Positions 53,320 through 62,028 of a stretch of DNA of 64,000 nt are shown piece after piece. Source of the stretch: JBGVSA01 sp041807905 (GTDB taxonomy: Bacteria; Pseudomonadota; Gammaproteobacteria; Burkholderiales; Rhodocyclaceae); the NCBI RefSeq assembly GCF_041807905.1, contig NZ_JBGVSA010000020.1, forward strand, positions 1-64,000. The letters are read 5' to 3'. The number at the start of each line of letters is the position of its first letter. Within the stretch, counting starts at the first letter, position 1. A program made the translations under genes and the position numbers. The notes beneath the pieces were generated by a model, which was not told the origin of the DNA, made no database searches, and saw only the letters and a list, made by a program, of their open reading frames with translations.

Positions 53320-56300
53320 TCAGGCCGCCCGGACGAGGGGGCGCTCGTCCGTGGAGCCGGCAGTAAAGCCGGCCTTTTCCACGGCCAGGACACTCAAGCG
53401 TTCGACGGCATGCGCCAGCGTACCGTCGACCTGACCGAGTTCGAGCTCGAAATCCTCCGGCTTGAGGTTCAGGCTCAGCAACGGGGCGAGCGCTTGCGGC
53501 CGGAACCAGAACATCGAGCCGGCGACAAAATCAAAGTCGAACGCCCCGATTCGATTGCTCTCGCCCAGGCGCGGCAGCAATGACGACAGCCACCAGTGGT
53601 TGAGGACATGTCGGTCGGGGTCGGCGAGCGAAATGCGCGACCAGGCCGGGCACATCAGACCAAGACTGTCGTCACAGCGGAAGCGGGCCGTGACGCGAGC
53701 GGCGACGGACGGGTCGAGCAGCGCCGAGTAAAGATCGTTGCGCCATTGCGCGCCATTGGCCAGTTGCAGCGATTTCTTGCCGTGGAGCTTGCAGACTGCC
53801 ACGTACCGACGCGAGAGCAACTCGGGCAACAGGTGCAACATCGGCAAGATGTCGCGCCCGCGATTGGGCAAGGTCACGATATAGGCGTGCGGGAGCCGTT
53901 CGCGGATGCGGGTGAGTTCTTCGATGCTCACGTCTGGCCGCACACTGAGGAAGACATCCGCCCGCACACCGCTCGCCTCGATCGCATCGACAACGTCATC
54001 GAGCAGATCGACGTAGTACAGGTGCACCAGCATGGCGATATCGGATCGCTGCACGAACGCGTCGCGACTGGCGGCCAGCATGCGATCCACGTCGGGACTT
54101 GCGACGAGGTGCCCGCGCATGACGTTGGCCGTCGCATGCAGATAGGCGTAACCAAAACGGCGGTCGGGTTCGAGGTGTGCGCCTTCGGCCCATTCGTTCC
54201 AGGCATTGACGAAGACGAGTCGTTCGTCGCCCTGTGCGCGTTCGACCGTGCGCCGACACACGAAGGACAGCCACTTGGCATAGGACTCGGGCGTGGCATG
54301 GTGGAAGCAGTGGCCGCGGCCCGGCCGGCGAGCCTCGTTGTCCCAGCTCGGTACAACCGTCTTGTGCAGGACGAAGTCGGGTTCGGGCTTTTCGCAATAG
54401 CCCTTGGCGAGATCGCGGTAGTCGTAGACCTTGCCGTCGAACCCGGCGTTGAGCAGCGATACGCGATCGTTGATGGTGCCGACGGCAACCTGATGGGGAG
54501 GGAATTCGACGGCGGCGTCGCATCCGTACGGGCGGGGATCGCTGACTTCGAACGATTGCGCGGCCACGAGATAGATTTCGCCCAATCCCTTCTGTCGGCA
54601 GTGCTCGCGCCAGCGGGTAGTCGTTGCCATCGGGTCTGGCAGCAGCGAGATGCGGTAGACGATCAGTACGGCTCGTCCGTTGACACGCAGGTATCGTGCG
54701 TCGGAGAACATGGACGAGACGTCCGCGATGAAGCGCTCGTCCGATTCCGGGGTGTGCTCCTGAGAGATGAGCAGTTCGTTCTCGGAGCCGTCCCAGCGAC
54801 GTGACCAGTTCTCGTTGGCCCAGCATACGCAGAAGGGCAGGTCGAGTTCCGGATGGGCGAGGTACTGGTCTAGCGGCCGTTCGAGCAGCCGGCGTCCGCC
54901 GAACCAGTAGTAGTGGAAACAGAACGCGCCGACGCCGTATTGCCTTGCGAGTTCAACCTGCCGTCGCATCACATCGATCACGCGCAAGTCGTAAAAGCCC
55001 AGTTCCGCAGGCAGGTGCGGCTGATAGTGTCCTTCGAACTGCGGCACTGCCTTGGAGACGTTCGTCCATTCGGTGAACCCGCGGCCCCACCATTGGTCGT
55101 TCTCGGGAATCGGATGAAACTGCGGAAGGTAGAAAGCGACCAGCCGGAGATCGAATTCGGCGTTGGCCAGCGAGTCCGTGGCGAGCGGCACGTATTCGAG
55201 GTCGACGCCCTTGACGCCCGCCGCTCGTGTAAACAGGCTGGCGTACATGCGCCCGTACCGGTCCGTGGAGGACGACACCACGCGTGCGTCGCACGGAGGA
55301 ATCAGCCTCGTGGCCGGCCCGACCTCGCGAGCCCGCCATGCCTGATAAGCCGGAAGACGCCCGAAGATAACGTTCGCGCGACGCAGGATGGCGTTGCGCA
55401 GGCGACGCCGGAAATCCGGTGTCAGCGGCAGCAGATTGAACGTGCCGCGCAGCACGCGTACAACGGCTCGCGGGATGGCGCGCCATGCCCGGCGCGCGGC
55501 GCGCAAGGGACGCGTAATGCGCCAGCTCGTCGAGGCGACCAACTCGGAAATCTGCGCATCGCGTGCGGCTATGTGCCTTTCCAGCTCGGTATGCTGCCCA
55601 AGGAGAGTGGCGATCTGGCTTTGCTGATCGATCTGTATGCCGTCGCGCACCGCGATTTCCGCTTCGAGCGACGCGGCTTGCTCCTGGCGCAGTTCGCACA
55701 AGGCGCTTCTTGCCGCGATTTCGCGCTCGAGTTCGGCGCGGTGATCGGCCATCGCTGCCACGGTGCGCGTGATGGCCGCGACGGCGCTCGGCAACTCTCC
55801 GATATGGACGGGCGCTCCGGTGGATACCGCGACACAGGCATCCAGGGCCTGCCCAAGATGCTCGAAGGTTCGCAGAACGTTGTTGTCCTCGTTGACGAAG
55901 AGCGAAGCCAGCTCCGCACTCATCGGGACCGTACCGACATAGACAACGCCGAGTCCGCAGGAGTGGGCAAAGCGCAGCGTGGGGTATCGCGTCGACAATT
56001 CGTCCACGAGCCTGCCTACGCCAAATGCCGGATCTTCGATTGCCGTGTCATGCAGCAATACCAGCCCGCGCTCGCTCATCTTGGGCAGCCACGTCACAAA
56101 GTCGTGACGTACCGCCTCGTAACTATGCAGGCCATCGATATGCAGAAGATCGATGCTGCTGTCCTCGGCAAGGTGCACCGCGTCATCGAACAGCATCCGT
56201 CGCAAGGTCGAAAAGTGCCCATAGTGGACGTCGTGGTAGCTCTTGAGGCGCGTGAAAACGTCTTCGCTGTATTTGCCTGCATGGTCGTCGCCTTGCCAGG

Positions 56301-56529
56301 TATCGACGGCGACGCAGTGGGTGTCCAGCCGTAGGCGTGCCACCGCCTGGCAGAAGGCGAGGTACGAATTGCCCGAATGCGTGCCCAGTTCAACGATGAG
56401 CCGGGGCTGCGTGAGAGACGTCAGCGCGAAGGCAAACGGGACGTGGCCGATCCAGTTGTAGGGCTCGCTGACACGGGCGGGCGTGTCGAATATGACGGGA
56501 TGGTCCAGTGGGTTGAAGCGGCAGGTCAT
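53320..56529 (-). CDS. three-domain polysaccharide protein: methyltransferase + WbsX + RgpF
   Basis: From ATG 56529 this is a 1069-residue protein. N-terminal (about 1-215): class I SAM methyltransferase-like domain with IVELGTHSGNSYLAF, as in CmcI/O-antigen methyltransferases. About 240-400: coiled coil with a TSWRITRPLR motif common in surface-glycan enzymes. About 440-790: WbsX domain (GH99-like fold; FYLPQFHPIPENDQWWGRGFTEW, WANENWSRRWDG, FVNAWNEWAEGAHLEPD). About 815-1069: RgpF/rhamnan-synthesis-F-like domain (VHLYYVDLLDDVV, NRGRDILPMLHLL, KLHGKKS, FVAGSMFWFRP). It likely builds and methyl-caps a surface glycan exported by Wzm/Wzt. It is last in the operon, 11 bp after wzt. Confidence 0.87.
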   Translation of the reverse strand: MTCRFNPLDHPVIFDTPARVSEPYNWIGHVPFAFALTSLTQPRLIVELGTHSGNSYLAFCQAVARLRLDTHCVAVDTWQGDDHAGKYSEDVFTRLKSYHDVHYGHFSTLRRMLFDDAVHLAEDSSIDLLHIDGLHSYEAVRHDFVTWLPKMSERGLVLLHDTAIEDPAFGVGRLVDELSTRYPTLRFAHSCGLGVVYVGTVPMSAELASLFVNEDNNVLRTFEHLGQALDACVAVSTGAPVHIGELPSAVAAITRTVAAMADHRAELEREIAARSALCELRQEQAASLEAEIAVRDGIQIDQQSQIATLLGQHTELERHIAARDAQISELVASTSWRITRPLRAARRAWRAIPRAVVRVLRGTFNLLPLTPDFRRRLRNAILRRANVIFGRLPAYQAWRAREVGPATRLIPPCDARVVSSSTDRYGRMYASLFTRAAGVKGVDLEYVPLATDSLANAEFDLRLVAFYLPQFHPIPENDQWWGRGFTEWTNVSKAVPQFEGHYQPHLPAELGFYDLRVIDVMRRQVELARQYGVGAFCFHYYWFGGRRLLERPLDQYLAHPELDLPFCVCWANENWSRRWDGSENELLISQEHTPESDERFIADVSSMFSDARYLRVNGRAVLIVYRISLLPDPMATTTRWREHCRQKGLGEIYLVAAQSFEVSDPRPYGCDAAVEFPPHQVAVGTINDRVSLLNAGFDGKVYDYRDLAKGYCEKPEPDFVLHKTVVPSWDNEARRPGRGHCFHHATPESYAKWLSFVCRRTVERAQGDERLVFVNAWNEWAEGAHLEPDRRFGYAYLHATANVMRGHLVASPDVDRMLAASRDAFVQRSDIAMLVHLYYVDLLDDVVDAIEASGVRADVFLSVRPDVSIEELTRIRERLPHAYIVTLPNRGRDILPMLHLLPELLSRRYVAVCKLHGKKSLQLANGAQWRNDLYSALLDPSVAARVTARFRCDDSLGLMCPAWSRISLADPDRHVLNHWWLSSLLPRLGESNRIGAFDFDFVAGSMFWFRPQALAPLLSLNLKPEDFELELGQVDGTLAHAVERLSVLAVEKAGFTAGSTDERPLVRAA

Positions 56530-56539
56530 TGCAGGATAT

Positions 56540-57862
56540 CTATTCGGGTGAAGCGGTTTCGAGGCTGATCCGTTGCATCGGCAGCCCGACGAGGCCGGTC
56601 GACACCGACGTCGAGTGGGATCTGAAGAAGAGGGCGTCGTGTACCCAGTCGTGTTGGACATGGTCGTCCTGCGTGCCATCGCCGATGGCGGCGGCGAGCG
56701 AGTAGTCGCCCGCTGGCAGGTAGGGCAGATGGAACGAGAATCGCGCAACGAGTCGCTGGCCGTGTCGGGCAGGGCCCGGACGGCACGTGAGAAAGGTGTT
56801 GTCGCCGAACAGCGTCTGGCCAAGCCGGTCCTTGACGTAGAAGCCGACGATGGGGGCCTGCAAAGTGGCGTGGCAGGTCGCGTGTATCTCGACCGAAACC
56901 GGCTCTCCGCCCACCATCCAGCTCAATTCGCGACCGTCCTCGTCGAGCAGAACCACCTTGTCGATACTCGCCGAGCCATGCCCAAAGCGGGTGGCCTCGG
57001 CCTGGAACGCAAACAGTTCGATGTCGTTGCGCAACGGCGACCGATTCAGCCACGGCTGGCGCTGGTCGTGAAGAATGCGTGCTTTGGCGGGGGCCGCGGA
57101 CGGACTTGCCGCGGCGCGTTGCTCTGTACCGAACAGCGTAGCGAGGTAGCTTTCGCACACGCTTTTGGCGGAACCCTCCTCACGCACGACGCCGTCTTCG
57201 AGCCAGATCGCCCTGTCGCAAAGGCCGGTCACGGCTTGTGTGTCGTGACTGACGAACAGCAGCGTGCCACGCTGGCGGAAACTGTGCAGGAAGCGCATGC
57301 ACTTCTGCGTGAAGTGCGCGTCGCCGACAGCAAGCGCCTCATCGATGACGAGAATGTCTGCGTCGACATGAGCCATCACGGCGAATGCGAGGCGCACGAA
57401 CATGCCGCTCGAGTACGTGCGCACCGGCTGGTCGAAGAACTCGCCGATCTCGGCAAAGGCTTGGATGTCGGGCAGGCGGGCGGCGATCTGGCGTCGTGGC
57501 AGGCCAAGCAGGCTGGCGTTGAGAAATACGTTCTCCCGGCCGGTAAAGTCCGGATTGAAGCCTGCGCCCAACTCGAGCAAGGCGGCCACTTTGCCATTGA
57601 CGTGGATCGTGCCGCTGCTGGGGCGCAGCGTTCCGCACAGAATCTGCAACAGGGTCGACTTGCCGGCCCCATTGCGACCGATGAACCCGACCGTCTCGCC
57701 ACGTGCGACGGAAAACGTCACGTCGCGCAGTGCCTGGTAGCCGCCGTCGCTTGCGCCATGCGTTCCGCGAAGTGCGTGCCAGAACGAACGCCACGGGCCA
57801 CGGTTTGCAATGAAGCGTTTGCCAATGTGTCGTGCTTCGATCGCGAGCACCTCAGAGCACAT
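56540..57862 (-). CDS. wzt: polysaccharide ABC transporter ATP-binding protein Wzt with C-terminal sugar-binding domain
   Basis: The 440-residue protein from ATG 57862 (GGGAG eight bases upstream; a TTG two codons earlier is also possible) has an ABC domain with Walker A GRNGAGKSTLL, a signature near YSSGMFVRLAF and Walker B ILVIDEALAVGD. Residues about 270-440 form a Wzt C-terminal beta-sandwich (VVLLDEDGRELSWMVGGEPV, FHLPYLPAGDYSLAAAIGDG). Such tails recognise the capped end of the O-polysaccharide, which fits the methyltransferase domain in the next gene. Confidence 0.93.
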   Translation of the reverse strand: MCSEVLAIEARHIGKRFIANRGPWRSFWHALRGTHGASDGGYQALRDVTFSVARGETVGFIGRNGAGKSTLLQILCGTLRPSSGTIHVNGKVAALLELGAGFNPDFTGRENVFLNASLLGLPRRQIAARLPDIQAFAEIGEFFDQPVRTYSSGMFVRLAFAVMAHVDADILVIDEALAVGDAHFTQKCMRFLHSFRQRGTLLFVSHDTQAVTGLCDRAIWLEDGVVREEGSAKSVCESYLATLFGTEQRAAASPSAAPAKARILHDQRQPWLNRSPLRNDIELFAFQAEATRFGHGSASIDKVVLLDEDGRELSWMVGGEPVSVEIHATCHATLQAPIVGFYVKDRLGQTLFGDNTFLTCRPGPARHGQRLVARFSFHLPYLPAGDYSLAAAIGDGTQDDHVQHDWVHDALFFRSHSTSVSTGLVGLPMQRISLETASPE

Positions 57863-58664
57863 CGGCAAAACTCCCTTGCACGCGTCTGTAGACCCCCAGC
57901 GAAACCCAGGCGAACAGCAGGCAGACGGCCAACTGCGCGAACCAATTGAGCGAGTTGGGTAGCACGCCGCGCGTTACCACGCAGCGCACCGATTCAATGC
58001 CCCAGGCGAGCGGGTTGAAGCGTAGTACGGATTGAAGCGGAGCGGGGACGGCCTCGGCCGGATACAGGATCGGGCTGGCAAAGAACAACGCGGTCACGGC
58101 GAAGCCGGTGATGTGGGAAATGTCGCGAACGAATGTGCCCACCGCGGACAACAGCCATGCGAGCCCGAGCCCCAGCAGCAGCGTCGGCAGCAGCGCGAGG
58201 GGCAGAGCCAGCATCGTCGCATGCAGTCCGTTGCCGGCGCCGGCGCTCATGATGACCAGCAGTATCAGCCCGACTATCAGCCCGAGGCTCGCGGACCCGA
58301 CCGTCACGACGGGCAAGAGCGTCAGGGGAAAGACGACGCGTTTGACGTAGTTGCCTTGCCGAATGATCGCCATGGGCGCGGACGACACGATTTCGGCGAT
58401 GAAGGCATGAATGATCATGCCGGAATAGGCCATGAGCGGATAACCCAGCGCATCGTCGCCCGCCGGCCCCGCCCAACGCGCGCGCATGATGCGTGTGAAG
58501 ACGAGTGTGTAGATGGCGAGCATGGTCAGCGGCGCGAAGACGGACCAACCGAGCCCAAGCCACGATCCTCGATAGCGGGCTTCGACATCGCGCCGTATGA
58601 GCGCCCACAGCAGCGGAACTCGTTGGAGGCGTTGGCGAACGCGCTCTCGACCGGCGGACAACAT
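57852..58664 (-). CDS. wzm: polysaccharide ABC-2 transporter permease Wzm
   Basis: The 270-residue six-helix protein exports undecaprenyl-linked polysaccharide across the inner membrane. Typical sequence: LIRRDVEARYRGSWLGLGWSVFAPLTMLAIYTLVF, the central QGNYVKRVVFPL and FFASPILYPAEAVP. The ATG at 58664 is preferred; a GTG at 58703 would overlap the acyltransferase stop. The 3' end overlaps wzt by 11 bases. Confidence 0.92.
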   Translation of the reverse strand: MLSAGRERVRQRLQRVPLLWALIRRDVEARYRGSWLGLGWSVFAPLTMLAIYTLVFTRIMRARWAGPAGDDALGYPLMAYSGMIIHAFIAEIVSSAPMAIIRQGNYVKRVVFPLTLLPVVTVGSASLGLIVGLILLVIMSAGAGNGLHATMLALPLALLPTLLLGLGLAWLLSAVGTFVRDISHITGFAVTALFFASPILYPAEAVPAPLQSVLRFNPLAWGIESVRCVVTRGVLPNSLNWFAQLAVCLLFAWVSLGVYRRVQGSFADVL

Positions 58665-58675
58665 CGTGGCCGCCC

Positions 58676-59287
58676 TCACGTCACTTGACCCATGCCCAGC
58701 CACGTTGCCAGCCGTCGCCAGCCGCGTTGAGCGTGGCGGTATCTCATGATGCGTGCCGGATTACCGACCGCCACCGCCATTGGCGGGACGTCACGCGTGA
58801 CGACGCTGCCCGCACCGATGACGGCACCTTCTCCGATCGTCACGCCCTGCAGGACGATGCTGCGCGCGCCGATCCAGGCTCCCGCGCCGATGCGCACCGG
58901 GGCGCGGGTAAGCGGGTTGCGAGCCACGCATGGTTCGGCGGCGTCGAGTGAATGGCCCGCGCTGAGCAAGGCGGCGTGCGGGCCGACGAGAACGCCCTCT
59001 CCGATGTCGAGTCCGCCTTCGCCAGACAGATACGAACCCACGTTGATCACACTGCCGCCGCCGATGCGGATGAACGCGCTCGTATGAAGGTCTGCACCCA
59101 GGACGAGGCGTACGCCGTCAAAGAGCATGACCCCTTCGCCCAGCGAAATGCGCGCGGTGCAAACGTCCGGCCGCTGACGCACGAATGACACGGAGTCCGC
59201 GATGCGGCAGCCCGCCCCCATCTGATCAATGTGCGGATGTGCGTAGGCCACCGGTGGAATGCCGGTCGCGTCGGTCCAGATAGTCAC
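58676..59287 (-). CDS. hexapeptide-repeat acyltransferase (WbbJ-like)
   Basis: The 203-residue left-handed beta-helix protein has hexapeptide turns such as IGGGSVINVGSYLSGEGGLDIGEGVLVGP, the catalytic-type His in LLSAGHSLD, and IGAGAWIGARSIVLQGVTIGEGAVIGAGSVVTRDVPP. It resembles O-antigen or exopolysaccharide O-acetyltransferases. It is the first gene of the acyltransferase-wzm-wzt-glycan operon and is divergent from the secretion genes. Confidence 0.88.
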   Translation of the reverse strand: MTIWTDATGIPPVAYAHPHIDQMGAGCRIADSVSFVRQRPDVCTARISLGEGVMLFDGVRLVLGADLHTSAFIRIGGGSVINVGSYLSGEGGLDIGEGVLVGPHAALLSAGHSLDAAEPCVARNPLTRAPVRIGAGAWIGARSIVLQGVTIGEGAVIGAGSVVTRDVPPMAVAVGNPARIMRYRHAQRGWRRLATWLGMGQVT

Positions 59288-59647
59288 CGCGCGTCCTGCA
59301 TAGCCAAATTGGGTTGCGTTGGGAAAATTCTTTCTGCTGCAGACACGATGCCTATGTCATTCGGTAATAAAGCTGTGGAGCTTCCGAGTGTTCGGAAAAA
59401 TCTTGGTTAAAAAACAAAGTCTTGTATGGGTTATGCCTTTGCCATGGAACCTGAATGCGGCTGCTCTTTGGCAAAGATGAGTGCGAAAAGCGAATCTAAA
59501 ATTATCGCCCTTCCATGCGATTCCAATTCACGAAAATCAAACCGAAAACGGATCGAATGCCAAAGGTAATCATGCTGCGCGGCGCATTCCATTTGACTGT
59601 GATATCGGAAAGAAAAGTCCGATGGATGTAACGCCGACTGACTGGAA
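59288..59647. other. AT-rich divergent intergenic region
   Basis: This 360-bp gap separates the polysaccharide operon from the Gsp-like genes and is clearly more AT-rich than its flanks, with runs such as TTAAAAAACAAAG near 59407. An inverted pair CTTTGCC (59437-59443) / GGCAAAG (59470-59476) is present. Both divergent promoters should lie here, but no sigma-70 pair stands out. Confidence 0.5.
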
Positions 59648-60748
59648 ATGAACCTGATACAGAAGATACAAGCAGCACTCTTGAATGGCCTGAAGACGGT
59701 CGGATTTGCCGCGCCGGACGCGCTGCTCGACCGACAGAAGTGCTCACTCATTTCGATTCCCGTGGCCGGCGTGCCACGCAAGAACATCGAGGCCGCGATC
59801 AAGCTACGCCTGCAACAACTGGGCGTGGTGGCGCAACCGGGTTTTGCGTGGCGCGCCGGCGATGACGTCGCGACCGTCTGGTATTGGGACGACGCAGATC
59901 TGCCTGCCCCGATCACGGCATCACGGGCGCTTCCGTGGCCGGAGCCACTCTGGCGCGAACCATTGGCCGCTGGCGCCCGATTCGTCGCATGTCGTCGTGG
60001 CGTCGAGCTCGAAGGCAGGGGACACGGAGGCCTCTATCGCTCGCGGTGGTTCGCTGCATCTCCGGACGAACAGGACAGGTTGGCATTTCTGCGCGATCTG
60101 GGGGTCGACGCCGAGGCCGGCCTCGGCATCGATCGACCTGTGACGCTGCCTGAGAGTCGTCGCCCGCAGTCGGGTTGGTGCATGTGTAGCGGTGCCGCAC
60201 CGCGCGTCGCCATGACAACGTGGCTCACGTGCCTGCTCGTGCTGGTTGCGGGGTGTGTTGCCATTGGACAGGGGGTGGAGATCCTGCGTGCGAATCAACG
60301 GATTGCCCGGCTCGCCGCGGAAAAGAAGGACCTGCTTGAACAGGGCCGCGCCACACGCCAGATCGACTCGAGTCTGCGTGCGCTGCAGCCGACCGTATCC
60401 GCTGCACGTACGCTGGCGAATTACACGAGACAGCTCGAATGGCTCTCCGCGTTGGCGGAGCAACGTATTCTTGGCCAGGATGTCGGCGCCGTCCTGACGG
60501 ACTGGGCTTGCCGTGATGGGCGCGCGATCCTGACCGTCAGAGTGAGTGGCAACGCCAAGAGTGGCGACGTGCTGACGCGCCTGGAAGAGTCCGGTTTGTT
60601 CTCGGATGTCATGTTGTTGCCCGACCCGCCTGCCGGCACTTTGCGGATTCAGGCGACGCTAGCCGAACTGTCCCCGAGTGCGGAGCCTGCCGCGAGCACA
60701 AAAGACGCCAAGCCACGTTCTGGGGAGGTCTCCAATGCAAAGGGCTGA
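59648..60748 (+). CDS. GspL/PilN-like type II secretion or pilus assembly protein
   Basis: The 366-residue protein has a cytoplasmic N-terminal part (about 1-190), one membrane helix (VAMTTWLTCLLVLVAGCVAIGQ, about 192-215), a coiled coil (LRANQRIARLAAEKKDLLEQG) and a ferredoxin-like periplasmic domain (LTDWACRDGRAILTVRVSG, LTRLEESGLFSDVMLLPD). This is the GspL/PilN plan, but the cytoplasmic domain is shorter than the actin-like domain of classic GspL. It overlaps the next gene by 14 bases. Its role is inner-membrane platform assembly. Confidence 0.72.
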   Translation: MNLIQKIQAALLNGLKTVGFAAPDALLDRQKCSLISIPVAGVPRKNIEAAIKLRLQQLGVVAQPGFAWRAGDDVATVWYWDDADLPAPITASRALPWPEPLWREPLAAGARFVACRRGVELEGRGHGGLYRSRWFAASPDEQDRLAFLRDLGVDAEAGLGIDRPVTLPESRRPQSGWCMCSGAAPRVAMTTWLTCLLVLVAGCVAIGQGVEILRANQRIARLAAEKKDLLEQGRATRQIDSSLRALQPTVSAARTLANYTRQLEWLSALAEQRILGQDVGAVLTDWACRDGRAILTVRVSGNAKSGDVLTRLEESGLFSDVMLLPDPPAGTLRIQATLAELSPSAEPAASTKDAKPRSGEVSNAKG

Positions 60749-61517
60749 ATCCCGAGTTGCTCACACGTCGGCGCGGCCAAGCCGGATCGACGCATTGCGC
60801 GCCGAACTGCGCGCTAACCATCGACTACGAATCTGGATGAGGGTCGGCGCGGGCGCGTTGATGCTGTGGGGCGTGCTTCACTTGCAAGATGTACGGAACG
60901 CTACGCAAAACCGTCTCGCCGATGCGGAAAAGCGGCAGCGGCTGCTAAAGCAGCAAGCGGGCGATTCAGCCACGCAGGCTGCACAACGCATGCGTCTGGC
61001 TGCTCTGACGCGCCAGATCGAAGACACCATCTGGCAATTCTCGTCACCCACGATCGGCCAGGCCGAGTTTGCGGAATGGATCACCACGCAGATGCGGGCG
61101 GCGGGCGTGAATGACGCCCGCGTTTCTCAACCGACCTTCCGCTCGTTGAGCGGCGATGTCCCGCAGGGCGCCGCCGCCACTGCGCCGTCGAGCACGAGCG
61201 GGACGTGTGCCGATGGCGCCTGCGGGCTGGTCGAACTGCGCGCCGGCGTGCGCTTCGCGTTCAATGCGGGGGGGCTCACCAAGGCGCTTGCGGCCATCGA
61301 AGGGGCGAGCCGCTTGTCCGCCGTCGAACAGCTCAATGCCAGCGCCCGCGAAGGCCGCGTCGACATGACTGTGGTGACCGTGGCCAGAGTGATTCCGATT
61401 GCGGGAACCGACCGCGCAGGGGCGATCGTCGCCGATGCGGGCGCGCCGTCGAATGGCGCTCCGGCCCCGGCGCCGGCCGCGCCCGCTCCGAAAAAGATCG
61501 TGCAGGTGAGGTGGTAG
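60735..61517 (+). CDS. GspM/PilO-like inner-membrane platform protein
   Basis: From ATG 60735 (MQRAESRVAHTSARPSRIDA) the protein has 260 residues: a basic cytoplasmic N-terminus, one membrane helix (WMRVGAGALMLWGVLHL), a coiled coil (ATQNRLADAEKRQRLLKQQ) and a periplasmic domain with GQAEFAEWITTQMRAAGV and RFAFNAGGLTKALAAIE. It has two cysteines close together (CADGAC). The tail is A/P-rich. It is placed as in gspL-gspM and pilN-pilO pairs. Confidence 0.7.
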   Translation: MQRAESRVAHTSARPSRIDALRAELRANHRLRIWMRVGAGALMLWGVLHLQDVRNATQNRLADAEKRQRLLKQQAGDSATQAAQRMRLAALTRQIEDTIWQFSSPTIGQAEFAEWITTQMRAAGVNDARVSQPTFRSLSGDVPQGAAATAPSSTSGTCADGACGLVELRAGVRFAFNAGGLTKALAAIEGASRLSAVEQLNASAREGRVDMTVVTVARVIPIAGTDRAGAIVADAGAPSNGAPAPAPAAPAPKKIVQVRW

Positions 61518-61519
61518 CC

Positions 61520-61951
61520 ATGATCGTCCGACTCGCATTCATTATCGTCGTCGCCTGGATGATGGCTGCCGCTGTCGCGTGGTTCAGCGACTCCAGTGCC
61601 ATCACCCCCGCGCCGCAGCCCTCGCCGTCCCGTGGCGCCGACCTCGAATTGCCGACGCGCGGCAGCGTTCGCCGCGCAACTGACCAGCTCAATCGCCACG
61701 GTATCTGGGCTGTCGCCGTCGCTGCTCCGGTTGAACAATCCGCGCCAGTCGCTGAAACCTGGACGCGGGTCGCATTCGTGAAGGAGCGCAATGCCATGGC
61801 GGTCCTGTTGGCGTCCCCATCGGGCCAGACTCAGCGCTTCGGTGTCGGAGACACCCTGCCGGATGGCAGCCGCCTGCTCGCCGTCACTCCGCATGGCGTG
61901 ACCGTGCGCGGTGCCGATGGCAAATCGCAGAACCATCCATTCCTCAACTGA
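61520..61951 (+). CDS. GspC/PilP-like periplasmic linker protein
   Basis: The 143-residue protein from ATG 61520 has an N-terminal membrane helix (LAFIIVVAWMMAAAVAWF), a proline-rich linker and a small beta domain (WTRVAFVKERNAMAVLLASP, FGVGDTLPDGSRLLAVTPHGVTVRGADG) that matches the homology region of GspC or PilP, which contacts the secretin N0 domain. A PDZ or coiled-coil C-terminus is missing. It lies between the GspM-like gene and the secretin. Confidence 0.75.
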   Translation: MIVRLAFIIVVAWMMAAAVAWFSDSSAITPAPQPSPSRGADLELPTRGSVRRATDQLNRHGIWAVAVAAPVEQSAPVAETWTRVAFVKERNAMAVLLASPSGQTQRFGVGDTLPDGSRLLAVTPHGVTVRGADGKSQNHPFLN

Positions 61952-62028
61952 CGACATGTCGGGGCCGATCGAGCGTCTCTGGGGCGCTCGACTTGCCCGC
62001 CTTGTCGTCGCCCGCCCTTCGGAAGACC

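Noticed and set aside
59431..59916. A 161-codon minus-strand frame covering the AT-rich gap and the start of the GspL-like gene
   Set aside because: It overlaps the GspL-like coding region antisense and shows serine/arginine-rich shadow composition without a domain.
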